Notes: generated from the sequence alone by a model not told the origin. A DNA stretch of 64,000 nucleotides from CAZFGK01 sp964518635 (GCA_964518635.1 CAZFGK010000011.1:37702-101701); one strand, 5' to 3'; positions 43,773 through 52,901 are shown, counted from the stretch's first letter. Translations and numbers: made by a program.

Positions 43773-44930
43773 GTGGCGGGGACTCCACACGATTTGGCGC
43801 GACGAACGTCGCAGCCTGTCATAAAGATTCTGATCGTAGATGATTCTGCATTCATGCGGAAAGCACTCACACTCATGCTTGAGTCGGATCCTGAGATCAA
43901 GGTCGTTGGCGTTGCCGCCAATGGTCAGGAGGGGTACAACAAGGCCATTTTGCTCAAGCCCGATCTCATCACTATGGATATCGAAATGCCGGTCATGGAC
44001 GGGCTGACCTGTCTGCGCAAGATCATGGCCAGTCGCCCCACACCCGTAATGATGATCTCTTCGATTTCGACCGAAGGGGCAAAGGCAACACTCGATGCCC
44101 TCGATGCCGGCGCGGTCGATTTCATACCGAAAGAAAAATCGTTTGTCTCTCTCGATATTGTAAAAATCAAAGAAGACCTGCTCGGTCGTATCAAAAAAAT
44201 AGCCCGCCGCAAGCACGTCCTGATGGCGAGATTCACTCAGCGCCTGATCAACACTTCAAACAATCAAGTCTATAAGCCACCTGTTCGTCAAACTGTTCGG
44301 AATATTTCGCACAAGGCAAGCATCGTTGCAATAGGTTCCTCGACAGGAGGCCCTCCGGCACTTCAACAGGTGATTGCGAATCTGCCTGCGAATTTTCCCG
44401 TGGGCGTGATTATCAGTCAGCACATGCCACCGACGTTTACAAAGTCACTGGCGGAACGACTTGATTCTCTCTCACCGTTGTCGGTCAGGGAAGCAAAGGA
44501 TGGGGAACCAATTCTCGCTGGCTCTGTCCTGATTGCACCGGGCGGGCAGCACTTGACCGTCCGTCGTGTGCAAGGGAGAATCTGTGCATATGTCACTGAC
44601 AAACCGGATACGCTCTATAAACCGTGCGTTGATGTGAGTATGCACTCGGTAGCCGAAATCTACGGCGGGGAAGCAATCAGCGTGATGCTCACCGGGATGG
44701 GCTCGAATGGAGTTCACGGTGCGCGCGCGATGAAGGGGAAGGGGGGCTTGATTATCGCCCAGAATGAAGAGACGTGTGTCATCTATGGCATGCCTCGTGC
44801 GGTGATTGAGGCTCAATTGACTGACATTATTCTTCCGATTGATCAGATCGCCGGTCAATTGGTCAATATCCTCTCCTCCTCCTTTGCCGGGCTGACCAAA
44901 AGCAGCTCAGCTGTTCCGTCCAAGTTTTAG
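43773..44930 (+). CDS. cheB: Chemotaxis glutamate methylesterase CheB
   Basis: A 385-residue CheB: an N-terminal receiver with phospho-acceptor Asp69 (ITMDIEMPVMDG), a linker, and a C-terminal methylesterase with the catalytic Ser in IGSSTGGPPAL, His in SQHMPPTF and Asp in the LTGMGSNGVHGA region. It removes receptor methyl groups or deamidates glutamines. The GTG start lies eight bases after the cheA stop, with AGGAGA upstream. Confidence 0.96.
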   Translation: MAGTPHDLARRTSQPVIKILIVDDSAFMRKALTLMLESDPEIKVVGVAANGQEGYNKAILLKPDLITMDIEMPVMDGLTCLRKIMASRPTPVMMISSISTEGAKATLDALDAGAVDFIPKEKSFVSLDIVKIKEDLLGRIKKIARRKHVLMARFTQRLINTSNNQVYKPPVRQTVRNISHKASIVAIGSSTGGPPALQQVIANLPANFPVGVIISQHMPPTFTKSLAERLDSLSPLSVREAKDGEPILAGSVLIAPGGQHLTVRRVQGRICAYVTDKPDTLYKPCVDVSMHSVAEIYGGEAISVMLTGMGSNGVHGARAMKGKGGLIIAQNEETCVIYGMPRAVIEAQLTDIILPIDQIAGQLVNILSSSFAGLTKSSSAVPSKF

Positions 44931-44977
44931 TTGAAGGACGCTGCCACTTCCCCCTACCCTCGGATATCAAAGAGGTT

Positions 44978-46378
44978 ATGGGAAAGCTCTACATGGCAGA
45001 ACCGACATCCTCACCGAAGTCATCCTCGGTGACTTCCGAATCCTCCCACGCCGAGAGTCGGCCGTCGGGAGCGAATACTATTGATGATTCCACCTATGCC
45101 AGATTTGCCGACACCTACGAGTCACTCAACCGTGTCATTCACTCACTACAACGTGAATACCTCGCTCTCAAACGAGAATTCGATCAGCGAACGAGTGAGC
45201 TCGTTGATCTGAATCAAAGACTTTTGCAAGTCTCTTCTTCACAAACAACATTCGGCGAGACCTTGACCTCAATTTTCCAGTCGGTCGGACTGGGGATCAT
45301 CGTTGTGGACAGTGACAGCATGGTCACACATATCAATGATGCCGCCTGTCGTGTTCTTGGAGTGGGGCCGACTCAGGCGATTGGCGCTCAGTATGAATCA
45401 ATCAGCAAGAATGGAAGCATTCTATCCGCTGCGGGTTCGCGCGAACAGAGAGGTCAATCTGAACGTCCACGCCACTATCTCACCTCTGACCGAACGATCG
45501 TTCGTCCAGATGGCTCGACTCTCGTCGTCTCGTCGTCGATTACTCTCCTGCGAACTCCCCAGGGGGAAGTAAGTGGTGTCGTCGAAGCGATTCAGGATCT
45601 GACCTCAGTCCGTCGCCTTGAATCGGAGATTGCACGGCTGAAGACCCTCGCCGCAATGGGGGAGATGGCCGCTGGCATTGCCCATGAAGTTCGCAATCCA
45701 CTCGCTGCAATCGGAGGATTTGCTGCTTTACTCGAACGTGATCTCGAAGGGGACGATAACAAACGTCAGTTGACGAGCAAAATCATGCAGGGGGTCGAAA
45801 CCCTGAATCAGACGGTCACACGAATTCTCGACTATACCCGTTTGGAAGAGCTTCAATTGCAGATGGTCGAACTTCGCGGATTTCTTCAACAAAGTATCGA
45901 CAGCTTCTTACACGAAGAGGGGGCGAAGGACTGGCAGATTGAAATCCAGCTTGAGCCACTCCAACGCGGAGTCCATGAGCCACGGTTGTCTCTGGATTTT
46001 CGTCTTATGCGCCAGGTCATGCACAATCTCCTGCGCAATGCGGCGGAGGCGATGAAGCACTATGGGAAGATTACCGTTCGGTATGAGCGACTCTCTCACG
46101 CAGCCGCGACAAGCTATGCCGACTCGTTGATGCTCGCTGGAGACGAGGCAATGGCGGTGATTTCTATCAGTGACAACGGCCCGGGAATTGCCCCCGAGGT
46201 CGCCGAGCGGCTGTTTTTCCCTTTAATCACAACAAAAGCAAAAGGAACCGGTCTTGGTCTGGCCATGGCACTCAAACTGGTGCAGGCACACGGCGGCGAG
46301 ATTGTTGTTGAATCCCCCCCCACGGGTGGTGCGATCTTCCGTCTTCTTCTTCCCATGAAGATTTCTCACGGATCATAG
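44978..46378 (+). CDS. PAS-domain histidine kinase (FlrB/AtoS-like)
   Basis: A 466-residue soluble kinase with no membrane segment. A Ser-rich N-terminus and coiled coil (about 45-90) lead to a PAS domain (about 95-215). HisKA follows with His236 in GIAHEVRNPLAAI, then HATPase_c (NLLRNAAEAM, SISDNGPGI, GTGLGLAMAL). The domain plan matches flagellar FlrB/FleS and NtrB-like kinases. It sits 13 bases before a sigma-54-type response regulator, its obvious partner. ATG 44978 has AGAGG very close; 44993 is an alternative start. Confidence 0.9.
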   Translation: MGKLYMAEPTSSPKSSSVTSESSHAESRPSGANTIDDSTYARFADTYESLNRVIHSLQREYLALKREFDQRTSELVDLNQRLLQVSSSQTTFGETLTSIFQSVGLGIIVVDSDSMVTHINDAACRVLGVGPTQAIGAQYESISKNGSILSAAGSREQRGQSERPRHYLTSDRTIVRPDGSTLVVSSSITLLRTPQGEVSGVVEAIQDLTSVRRLESEIARLKTLAAMGEMAAGIAHEVRNPLAAIGGFAALLERDLEGDDNKRQLTSKIMQGVETLNQTVTRILDYTRLEELQLQMVELRGFLQQSIDSFLHEEGAKDWQIEIQLEPLQRGVHEPRLSLDFRLMRQVMHNLLRNAAEAMKHYGKITVRYERLSHAAATSYADSLMLAGDEAMAVISISDNGPGIAPEVAERLFFPLITTKAKGTGLGLAMALKLVQAHGGEIVVESPPTGGAIFRLLLPMKISHGS

Positions 46379-46391
46379 TAAGGAGTTCATA

Positions 46392-47813
46392 ATGCGGTAT
46401 AGCGTGCTGGTGGTTGACGACGACCAGTTAGTCAATGATTTCGTAGTCGAAGCGGTTAAGCGACTCGGTTTTTCCCCCGTCTCTGTTGGAAGCGGTGAGG
46501 AAGCTATTACGACCATGAAAAAGCAGACCTTTGACATCGTCTTGACCGATCTTCGGATGGGTGAGGTCGATGGCATGGCTCTGATTGATCATGTCAAACG
46601 GCTCAATCCGAATGCGGTGATTGTCCTGATGACTGCCTATGGGACCGTCGAGACCGCGGTTCAGGCGATCCGCAAAGGGGCATACGACTTCTTGCTCAAA
46701 CCAGTCTCCCCTGATCAGCTTGCCGTCACACTCAGTCGGGTGACTGATCTCATTCGACTTCGCGGAGAGAATGAAATCCTTCGCAATGACATGAGCGAAA
46801 AGTATCATACCGTCGTCGGAAAATCGAAAGCAATGAACGCGGTTTTCGAGACTGTTCGTGCCGCGGCAAATTCACGCTCAACGGTACTACTCACCGGTGG
46901 CTCCGGAAGCGGTAAAGAAATGGTCGCGCGACTGATTCATCAGTCATCCGGTCGTCGCAACGGACCATTTATCAAATTGAACTGCGCAGCCCTTCCAGAT
47001 ACCCTTGTTGAAGCTGAACTTTTCGGATATGAGAAAGGAGCCTTCACTGATGCAAAACGGACCCATCGTGGTCGATTCGAACTTGCTCACACCGGCACAC
47101 TCCTTCTTGACGAAATCTCGGAGATGCCACTCCATCTTCAGGCGAAGCTACTTCGTGTCCTCCAGGAGAGGGAATTCGAACGCGTTGGTTCGAGCGAAAC
47201 AATTCAAGTGGATGTTCGCATTGTTGCGACGTCGAACCGGAATCTCAAGCAGCATATAGCAGAAGGGCGGTTCCGCGAGGATCTCTATTACCGATTGGAG
47301 GTGATCCCGATCCATCTGCCTGAGTTACGAGAGCGCCCGGAGGATATCCCGCTCCTCGTGGAACACTTCATTGAAAAATACAATCAGGAAAATAACAAGA
47401 CCATCATGGGTGTGACCGCCGAAGCCATGAAACTACTCACTTCGTATCACTGGCGCGGAAATGTCCGTGAACTAGAAAATGTGATCGAAGGGGCCGTCGT
47501 TCGGGTTGACCGAAACATGATTGAGTCGGATGATCTGCCGCTCAAACTTTCACTCCCCGAAAGCGCAAGTTCGGATCAGGGTCTGAAACTGCCGATGACC
47601 ATCGCTGAAGGGAATCGTTATCTGGTACTGAAAACACTCGAGCTGACCTCCGGCAATAAGACTCGTGCGGCGGAATTTCTGGATGTCACCCCTCGCACCA
47701 TTCGGAACTGGCTCTCCGACTGGGGACTCCATCGCCCTCAAAAAGGGGAAGAATGGAGTGACTCAGACGACCATGAAGTGGAATCAGAGCGTGGTAAGGA
47801 CGTCACCGTCTAG
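46392..47813 (+). CDS. Sigma-54-type response regulator with GAFTDA loop
   Basis: A 473-residue NtrC-family regulator: receiver (phospho-acceptor Asp53 in LTDLRMGEVDG), AAA+ domain (Walker A GGSGSGKE, Walker B LLLDEISEMP, GNVRELEN), and a C-terminal Fis-type helix-turn-helix (NKTRAAEFLDVTPRTIRNWL). It likely activates flagellar promoters such as the -24/-12-like elements at 49610 and 57981. Two departures from consensus are visible: the sigma-54-contacting loop reads GAFTDA (residues 216-221) instead of GAFTGA, and Walker A has Gly where Glu is usual. A terminator follows. Confidence 0.92.
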   Translation: MRYSVLVVDDDQLVNDFVVEAVKRLGFSPVSVGSGEEAITTMKKQTFDIVLTDLRMGEVDGMALIDHVKRLNPNAVIVLMTAYGTVETAVQAIRKGAYDFLLKPVSPDQLAVTLSRVTDLIRLRGENEILRNDMSEKYHTVVGKSKAMNAVFETVRAAANSRSTVLLTGGSGSGKEMVARLIHQSSGRRNGPFIKLNCAALPDTLVEAELFGYEKGAFTDAKRTHRGRFELAHTGTLLLDEISEMPLHLQAKLLRVLQEREFERVGSSETIQVDVRIVATSNRNLKQHIAEGRFREDLYYRLEVIPIHLPELRERPEDIPLLVEHFIEKYNQENNKTIMGVTAEAMKLLTSYHWRGNVRELENVIEGAVVRVDRNMIESDDLPLKLSLPESASSDQGLKLPMTIAEGNRYLVLKTLELTSGNKTRAAEFLDVTPRTIRNWLSDWGLHRPQKGEEWSDSDDHEVESERGKDVTV

Positions 47814-47848
47814 CCGCACTCCACTTATCACACAGACTATTTCATACC

Positions 47849-47880
47849 AAAGGCCGGAAATATCCGGTCTTTGTTGTTTC
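47849..47880 (+). terminator. Intrinsic terminator after the chemotaxis/two-component block
   Basis: A 10-bp stem, AAAGGCCGGA / TCCGGTCTTT (one G-T pair), with AATA loop (47849-47872), followed by GTTGTTT. A clear rho-independent terminator that separates the che block from motAB. Confidence 0.8.
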
Positions 47881-47887
47881 ACACTGG

Positions 47888-47914
47888 TTAATTTTTGAGC
47901 AGTTCTGCCGATTC
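47888..47914 (+). promoter_or_regulatory. Sigma-28 (FliA)-like promoter for motAB
   Basis: TTAA, exactly 15 bases, then GCCGATTC, close to the FliA consensus TAAA-N15-GCCGATAA. It lies directly after the terminator and about 37 bases before the motA start. Confidence 0.6.
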
Positions 47915-47950
47915 AAGATGGGTGTGCGGAGAAGTCCGCCCGAAAACGAT

Positions 47951-48712
47951 ATGGATATCGCTACCCTTTTTGGACTCATTCTTGCCCTCGGCGCCGTCTC
48001 CGGAGCGTTTGCTCTCGAAGGGGGAAATGTCGATGCCGTTTTCCTCTTTGCTCCCATCATGTTGGTGGTTGGAGGAACGATGGGGGCGACGATTATCACT
48101 ACCTCCAGTGCGACGGTGGCTCAGGTTCCCAACCTGCTTCGCCTTGCATTCACTCATCGCCAGCATCGAGTCGAAGAGACTGTTGAGTATCTTGTAAAAC
48201 TTGCTGAAAAGGCTCGTCGTGAGGGGATTCTTGGACTCGAAACCGACCTTCGAAAACTCCGTGATCCATTCTTTCGAAAGGCCGTGCAGCTTCTTATTGA
48301 TGGCACCGAAGTAAGTGTCATTCGTGAGATCATGGAATCTGAAATGGCTGCGATTGAGATGCGCCATAAGCGTGGGATTCAGCTCTTTCAAAAAGCTGGT
48401 GGCTTTGCTCCTACCCTGGGGATTCTGGGAACGGTTCTCGGACTCGTGCATACGCTTGGAAATACGACTGATGCCTCCCGTATGGCTGGATCGATTGCCT
48501 CAGCATTCATTGCTACATTGTGGGGCGTCGGGCTCGCCAATCTTTTCTTCTTACCCGTTGCAGACAAACTTCGTCATCGGCATGAAGATGAAATCCATTT
48601 TCTTGAGCTGATTGTCGAAGGGGTTACCGCCATCCAATCCGGCGAAAACCCGCGAAACATTCGGCTCCGTCTTCAGGCCTTCCTGCCGCCCACGAGACGG
48701 CGCGGAGAATGA
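47951..48712 (+). CDS. motA: Flagellar motor stator protein MotA
   Basis: A 253-residue MotA/ExbB-type membrane protein with four hydrophobic segments (ATLFGLILALGAVSGAF, FLFAPIMLVVGGTMGATI, FAPTLGILGTVLGLVHTLG, IASAFIATLWGVGLANLFF) and a large cytoplasmic loop. With MotB it forms the ion channel driving rotation. ATG 47951 matches the family N-terminus; the earlier in-frame ATG 47918 would lie at the predicted transcription start. It overlaps motB by ATGA. Confidence 0.93.
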   Translation: MDIATLFGLILALGAVSGAFALEGGNVDAVFLFAPIMLVVGGTMGATIITTSSATVAQVPNLLRLAFTHRQHRVEETVEYLVKLAEKARREGILGLETDLRKLRDPFFRKAVQLLIDGTEVSVIREIMESEMAAIEMRHKRGIQLFQKAGGFAPTLGILGTVLGLVHTLGNTTDASRMAGSIASAFIATLWGVGLANLFFLPVADKLRHRHEDEIHFLELIVEGVTAIQSGENPRNIRLRLQAFLPPTRRRGE

Positions 48713-49479
48713 GTGTGCGGAAGCGTCGCAGTCACGTTGGTCACGAAGAGAATTTTGACCGTTGGTTGCTGACCTACGCTGATCTGATCACGCTCCTGCT
48801 TGCCTTTTTTGTCGTGATGTACTCGATGTCCTCCATTGATAACAAGAAATTCGGCCAGGTTGCTGAAGCACTCAATGGCGTCCTTAAAGGTGGCGAGAGT
48901 GCTATCCCGACTCCGGGGAAAGAGGTCAATGATGACGGCGCTGGTCATGGCGTTCTCAAAATTGGCTCACTCAAGACTATCGCTCACAAAGTCGATGAGA
49001 AATTCGCAGAGTTGCAAAAATCTGATCTTGTAAAGGCAGAAGTGACCGAACGTGGACTCGTCGTTCATATCATGGAGTCTGCTCTCTTTGGTATTGGTTC
49101 AGCCCGATTAGAAGAAAGAGCAGTCGAAGTACTCAATGTCATTGCTGAAATAGTCTCGCCGCTGCCGAATCATCTGCGCATCGAAGGGCATACTGACAAT
49201 CTCCCCATGAACTCAGATGTCTACCCCTCCAACTGGGAGTTGTCATCCTCACGTGCGACAGAAGTTGTTCGTTTCTTCACTTCGTACCATGGAATCCGAC
49301 CGGAGAGAGTCTCCGCACTTGGTTACGGCGAATATCGCCCGCTCAAGTCAAACACGAATGCCGAGAATCGAGCCATGAATCGCCGCGTCGATATCGTGGT
49401 ATTGACGATGGAGATGACGGCTGTCGAACCATCCTCAGAGTTCTACGAACCCGTCGCATTCGGCTCTACCGGACTCTAA
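48709..49479 (+). CDS. motB: Flagellar motor stator protein MotB
   Basis: A 256-residue stator protein. A single N-terminal membrane helix (LLTYADLITLLLAFFVVMYSM) carries the ion-binding Asp25, followed by a linker and an OmpA-like peptidoglycan-binding domain (IEGHTDNLPMNS, NWELSSSRATEVVRFF, GYGEYRPLKSN). It anchors the stator to the cell wall. Proton or sodium use cannot be decided from this sequence by eye. Confidence 0.95.
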   Translation: MSVRKRRSHVGHEENFDRWLLTYADLITLLLAFFVVMYSMSSIDNKKFGQVAEALNGVLKGGESAIPTPGKEVNDDGAGHGVLKIGSLKTIAHKVDEKFAELQKSDLVKAEVTERGLVVHIMESALFGIGSARLEERAVEVLNVIAEIVSPLPNHLRIEGHTDNLPMNSDVYPSNWELSSSRATEVVRFFTSYHGIRPERVSALGYGEYRPLKSNTNAENRAMNRRVDIVVLTMEMTAVEPSSEFYEPVAFGSTGL

Positions 49480-49609
49480 CTCATTCAGCGAAATCCTTTC
49501 CACACAACTGGGCATCAGATTCCGTTTCATCTCGAAACTCACTTTGAATCTGTCCAGATTGTGAAGCGCAAGTCATTGAAAATACTCAGCTTAGCCTCCG
49601 GTCAGGACA

Positions 49610-49626
49610 TTGGCACACCGAATGCC
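49610..49626 (+). promoter_or_regulatory. Sigma-54-like promoter for flgB operon
   Basis: TTGGCACACCGAATGCC: perfect TTGGCAC -24 box and TGC at -12, with GG-N10-GC spacing. The predicted start is about 24 bases before flgB. Adjacent to a gene for a sigma-54-type activator, so likely functional. The gap also holds a GGAGA/TCTCC inverted repeat near 49639. Confidence 0.65.
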
Positions 49627-49660
49627 ATACTAAACCTCGGAGAAGTCTCCACCAACGCAT

Positions 49661-50068
49661 ATGAAACTGACAGATTACATATTCTCGCAGATGGGTGTGT
49701 CGAAGTACAAATCGTACCTCGACCTGAGTTCCTATCGTCACAAGCTCCTTTCAGGAAACGTGGCGAATGTCTCAACTCCGGGCTACAAAGCGAAGGATAT
49801 CAGCTTTACCGAAGAGTATCGCCGCCTTACTGACTCCTCCCGTCGCTTGACGCCGGTGGTCACACAGGAAGGGCACATCCCGGTCGGTGATCACCCGCAG
49901 GCAGACCCAAAGATCAGAGAAGAACGAATCGATCGCGGCATGATCAACTCTGTCGATATCGAATCTGCAATTACAAATTTATCCGAAAACGAACTTCTCT
50001 TCGACGCCGGTGCACAGTTTCTGCAGATGCGTTTTGAAGGGATGAAGAAAGCGATCACCAGCGAATGA
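49661..50068 (+). CDS. flgB: Flagellar basal-body rod protein FlgB
   Basis: A 135-residue proximal rod protein. The conserved N-terminal helix motif is LLSGNVANVSTPGYKAKDISF, and the C-terminal helix (ESAITNLSENELLFDAGAQ) packs against it in the rod. There is no cleaved signal; export is through the flagellar type III apparatus. It opens the flgBC-fliE-J operon. Confidence 0.94.
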   Translation: MKLTDYIFSQMGVSKYKSYLDLSSYRHKLLSGNVANVSTPGYKAKDISFTEEYRRLTDSSRRLTPVVTQEGHIPVGDHPQADPKIREERIDRGMINSVDIESAITNLSENELLFDAGAQFLQMRFEGMKKAITSE

Positions 50069-50090
50069 TTGAATTGCGATTGGAGCAACC

Positions 50091-50585
50091 ATGGCTGGCA
50101 TAGTCAATAGTCTGAAAATCTCGGCTGCGGGCCTGAGTGTCCAGCGTACGCGGATGAATACCGTGGCGCAGAATCTCGCCAATGTCGAAACCACCGAAAC
50201 ACCGGAAGGTGGCCCGTACAAACGGAAACGGGTGGTAGTCTCTGAGGACGGAATCAGCGGCGGCTTTCAGTCCGAAATGCACCGAGCGCGTACCTCCGTT
50301 GCCCGGACGAATGAGCGTCACCTCGAAGGGAAGTCGATCACGATTTCATCTCGTGGTGAGCTCGATAGTGCAGAAGCGCGCGAGATTACCGATCCAGAAT
50401 CATCCTATCGGTTGATCTACGATCCCACACATCCACAGGCGGATGACGAGGGGTATGTGAAAATGCCTGATGTTGATGTAGTGACTGAAATGGTCGACAT
50501 GATGATCGCCTCTCGCGCCTACGAAGCAAATGCTGCTGCCGTTCAGGCGACGAAGAAGATGATCGGTGATGCCCTTGATATCTAG
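50091..50585 (+). CDS. flgC: Flagellar basal-body rod protein FlgC
   Basis: A 164-residue rod protein. SLKISAAGLSVQRTRMNTVAQNLANVETTET matches the family N-terminus; YVKMPDVDVVTEMVDMMIASRAYEANAAAVQ is the conserved C-terminus. Slightly longer than typical FlgC (about 135-150). Confidence 0.95.
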   Translation: MAGIVNSLKISAAGLSVQRTRMNTVAQNLANVETTETPEGGPYKRKRVVVSEDGISGGFQSEMHRARTSVARTNERHLEGKSITISSRGELDSAEAREITDPESSYRLIYDPTHPQADDEGYVKMPDVDVVTEMVDMMIASRAYEANAAAVQATKKMIGDALDI

Positions 50586-50618
50586 AAGTGGAAGTAATGG
50601 AATGAAGGAGGATAGCAT

Positions 50619-50939
50619 ATGAAAATTTCCGGTTACAGCGGCCAGACCTATCCGCAGCCGAATGTGAACAACGCCGACCAAAAGGCGAAGCAGCTTCAGC
50701 AGACTGTTGCACGTCCATCGGAAGTCAAAGTTCCGGTCGAGTTGCCGAGTGCCTCACAAGGCACGAATTCGTCGGCATCGGCTCGCATCCCGACTGAGGG
50801 ATATGCCGCTAAGTTATCCGACGCCGAAAAGAAGGCACTGGATGCGATTTTCGCCCGTTATCGCGAAAACCCTGCTCTCGCTGAACGTCTTGAATCGAAC
50901 GGCACCGAACTGGGCCGTCTCGTTGATGTAAAGGTCTGA
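50619..50939 (+). CDS. Small unrecognised protein between flgC and fliE
   Basis: A 106-residue protein with a strong ribosome-binding site (AAGGAGG, seven bases before ATG). The N-terminal 60 residues are low-complexity, Gln/Ser/Pro-rich and probably disordered. The last 45 look structured: a helical LSDAEKKALDAIFARY segment and a terminal LGRLVDVKV strand. I recognise no family. The disordered N-terminus with folded tail recalls small flagellar regulators such as FlgM, but FlgM's C-terminal motifs are not seen. Position and coupling (2-base gap to fliE) imply a flagellar role. Confidence 0.75.
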   Translation: MKISGYSGQTYPQPNVNNADQKAKQLQQTVARPSEVKVPVELPSASQGTNSSASARIPTEGYAAKLSDAEKKALDAIFARYRENPALAERLESNGTELGRLVDVKV

Positions 50940-50941
50940 CT

Positions 50942-51295
50942 ATGAGCAGTGCAATCAGCCCCCTTCGATTTCGTGTCACTCCCAATCTGGAGACTGGTGG
51001 ACAGACGGAGAATATTGCCTCTGCCGGATCACCAAAAGAACTGCTTGGAGTCGCAAATCAGACGCAACCGACGAGTGAGTCGTTTGCTGATTTGCTTTCC
51101 GGCTTTGTGAGTGGAGTGAATGAACAGCATCACGCCTCGTCCAATGCCCAATCGGCACTGATGCGAGGGGAAGATATCGAAATTCATGATGTCATGATCC
51201 AGATGGAGCAGGCATCACTTTCAACCGACCTCCTGCTTGAGATGAGGAACAGAATTGTTGCGACGGTCAATGAATTGACCCGCATGCCGATCTAA
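50942..51295 (+). CDS. fliE: Flagellar hook-basal body protein FliE
   Basis: A 117-residue MS-ring/rod adaptor. SFADLLSGFVSGVNEQHHASSNAQ and GEDIEIHDVMIQMEQASLS, then LLLEMRNRIVATVNELTRMPI, are typical. The first 45 residues are variable. Confidence 0.94.
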   Translation: MSSAISPLRFRVTPNLETGGQTENIASAGSPKELLGVANQTQPTSESFADLLSGFVSGVNEQHHASSNAQSALMRGEDIEIHDVMIQMEQASLSTDLLLEMRNRIVATVNELTRMPI

Positions 51296-51315
51296 AGAGT
51301 GTGAGAGTTGCAGAC

Positions 51316-51335
51316 CGTGTCCATGGATGGACGCG
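51316..51335 (+). repeat. Hairpin between fliE and fliF
   Basis: CGTGTCC and GGACGCG arms (one T-G pair) surround the palindromic core GTCCATGGATGGAC in the 63-base fliE-fliF gap. There is no T-tract; it may mark an mRNA processing point. AGGAA follows before the fliF start. Confidence 0.4.
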
Positions 51336-51358
51336 TGTGACGGACATAGGAAAGGAAC

Positions 51359-52900
51359 ATGGAACCAAAATCTCTGATTGCCAATACGATGGCAGCAGCT
51401 GGCCGCATGACTGCGAGCCAGGTGATGCTTCTGCTCGGACTTGCCGCCGGTACCATTGTTGGTATTGTCGTCCTGCTCGGCTGGCTGAAAACATCTGACT
51501 ATACTCCTGCCTTTTCTAATCTGGACGCCAACGAAGCCGGCGAAATTGTCCAGTATCTTAGCGACAACAAGATCGATTATCGACTGACCGGAAATGGCAG
51601 TACCGTCGAGGTGCCGTCAAAAGATGTCTACCAGGCACGCATCTCCCTCGCATCACAGGGTCTGCCGCGAAATGGCAACATAGGGTACGAGCTTTTTGAT
51701 AAAACAAACCTCGGCATGACCGACTTCCTTCAAAATCTTAATTTTCGTCGAGCACTCGAAGGGGAGCTTACCAACACCATCATGGCGATGGAAGGGGTTC
51801 AGGCCGCACGTGTGCATATTGTCATGCCAAAAGAGCGACTCTTCAAAGAAGACAAACGGGAAGCAACAGCTTCGGTTATGCTCAAACTTGGTCGTGCAAA
51901 TGCCCTGTCTCGAAATCAGATTTCAGGGATAACCCATTTAATCGCTGCCTCAGTCGAGGGATTGAAACCAGAAAACATTGCGATAGTCGATTACGAAGGG
52001 AATCTCCTTTCCGGTGGGCGGGCCAATGATCCGATTGCCGGGCTTTCCAGTACGCAGCTGGATGCTCGCTCACAGGTCGAGCGATATCTGCAGGAGAAGG
52101 CACAGTCGATGCTCGATGGTGTACTCGGAACGGGTAAGTCTATTGTTCGTGTTACTGCCGATTTGAATTTCTCCCAGCAGCAAAAGACAAACGAAACCTA
52201 CGATCCGAACACACCGGTTGTTCGCTCAGAAGAGAAAACACGGCAGGCAAACAGTACGTCGGATAAGAATCCGGAAGCGAATGAAAGTACCGAAACCGGT
52301 AACACCGAGACGACCGTAACCAACTATGAAATCAGTAAGACGGTCGAGAGTATTATCAGTGCCGTTGGAACTATCGAACGACTCTCAGTCGCGGTAACGG
52401 TCGACGGCAGCTATGCCCCGGCTGAAGGGGGAGCTGAAGGGGATGCCCCGGTCTATACTCCTCGCAGCCAGGATGAGCTTGATCAGTTGGCATCGTTGGT
52501 CAAGAATTCAGTCGGATTCGATACGCAGCGCAATGACGCGATCGAAGTCTTCAATATGCCGTTTGATCGAACCGAAATTCAGGAACAGCAGCAGGCACTC
52601 GATTCGATGTACACCCGAGACTTCTATGTCGATATCGTGAAAAATGTCGGAATCGTTGCCCTGATAATCTTCGGATTCCTCTACGTCCGTGGCATTTTTA
52701 AGAAAGCATTCAAGTCAGTAGGTTCTCGTCTCGCGACTGCTTCGCAACCTGTAATGTCTGCGAGTTCCGGTGGGACCGTTCAGGCAGAACCTGAGCCTGA
52801 AATTCCTCGTGCGCCGCGAGTAACTGATCGAATGCAGACTGCCGCCAAACAACACCCGGAAGAGATCGCCAAAGTGATCCGAACGATGATGGTTGAATAG
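51359..52900 (+). CDS. fliF: Flagellar MS-ring protein FliF
   Basis: A 513-residue protein forming the MS ring in the inner membrane. It has an N-terminal membrane helix (LLLGLAAGTIVGIVVLLGWL), periplasmic ring-building motifs (LASQGLPRNGNIGYELFD, LEGELTNTIMAMEGVQAARVHIVMP), a second helix near residue 430 (NVGIVALIIFGFLYV), and a C-terminal HPEEIAKVIRTMM tail that binds FliG. Confidence 0.96.
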   Translation: MEPKSLIANTMAAAGRMTASQVMLLLGLAAGTIVGIVVLLGWLKTSDYTPAFSNLDANEAGEIVQYLSDNKIDYRLTGNGSTVEVPSKDVYQARISLASQGLPRNGNIGYELFDKTNLGMTDFLQNLNFRRALEGELTNTIMAMEGVQAARVHIVMPKERLFKEDKREATASVMLKLGRANALSRNQISGITHLIAASVEGLKPENIAIVDYEGNLLSGGRANDPIAGLSSTQLDARSQVERYLQEKAQSMLDGVLGTGKSIVRVTADLNFSQQQKTNETYDPNTPVVRSEEKTRQANSTSDKNPEANESTETGNTETTVTNYEISKTVESIISAVGTIERLSVAVTVDGSYAPAEGGAEGDAPVYTPRSQDELDQLASLVKNSVGFDTQRNDAIEVFNMPFDRTEIQEQQQALDSMYTRDFYVDIVKNVGIVALIIFGFLYVRGIFKKAFKSVGSRLATASQPVMSASSGGTVQAEPEPEIPRAPRVTDRMQTAAKQHPEEIAKVIRTMMVE

Positions 52901-52901
52901 C

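Noticed and set aside
47880..47905. Sigma-54-like site before motA (TGG...GAGC)
   Set aside because: GG to GC spacing is 11 rather than 10 and the -24 box is poor; the sigma-28-like match at the same place is better.
47918..47950. motA start at the in-frame ATG 47918
   Set aside because: It would coincide with the predicted transcription start and adds residues absent from the family N-terminus.
49561..49833. 90-codon open frame starting upstream of flgB
   Set aside because: It overlaps the sigma-54-like promoter and flgB in another frame, with no ribosome-binding site or recognisable domain.
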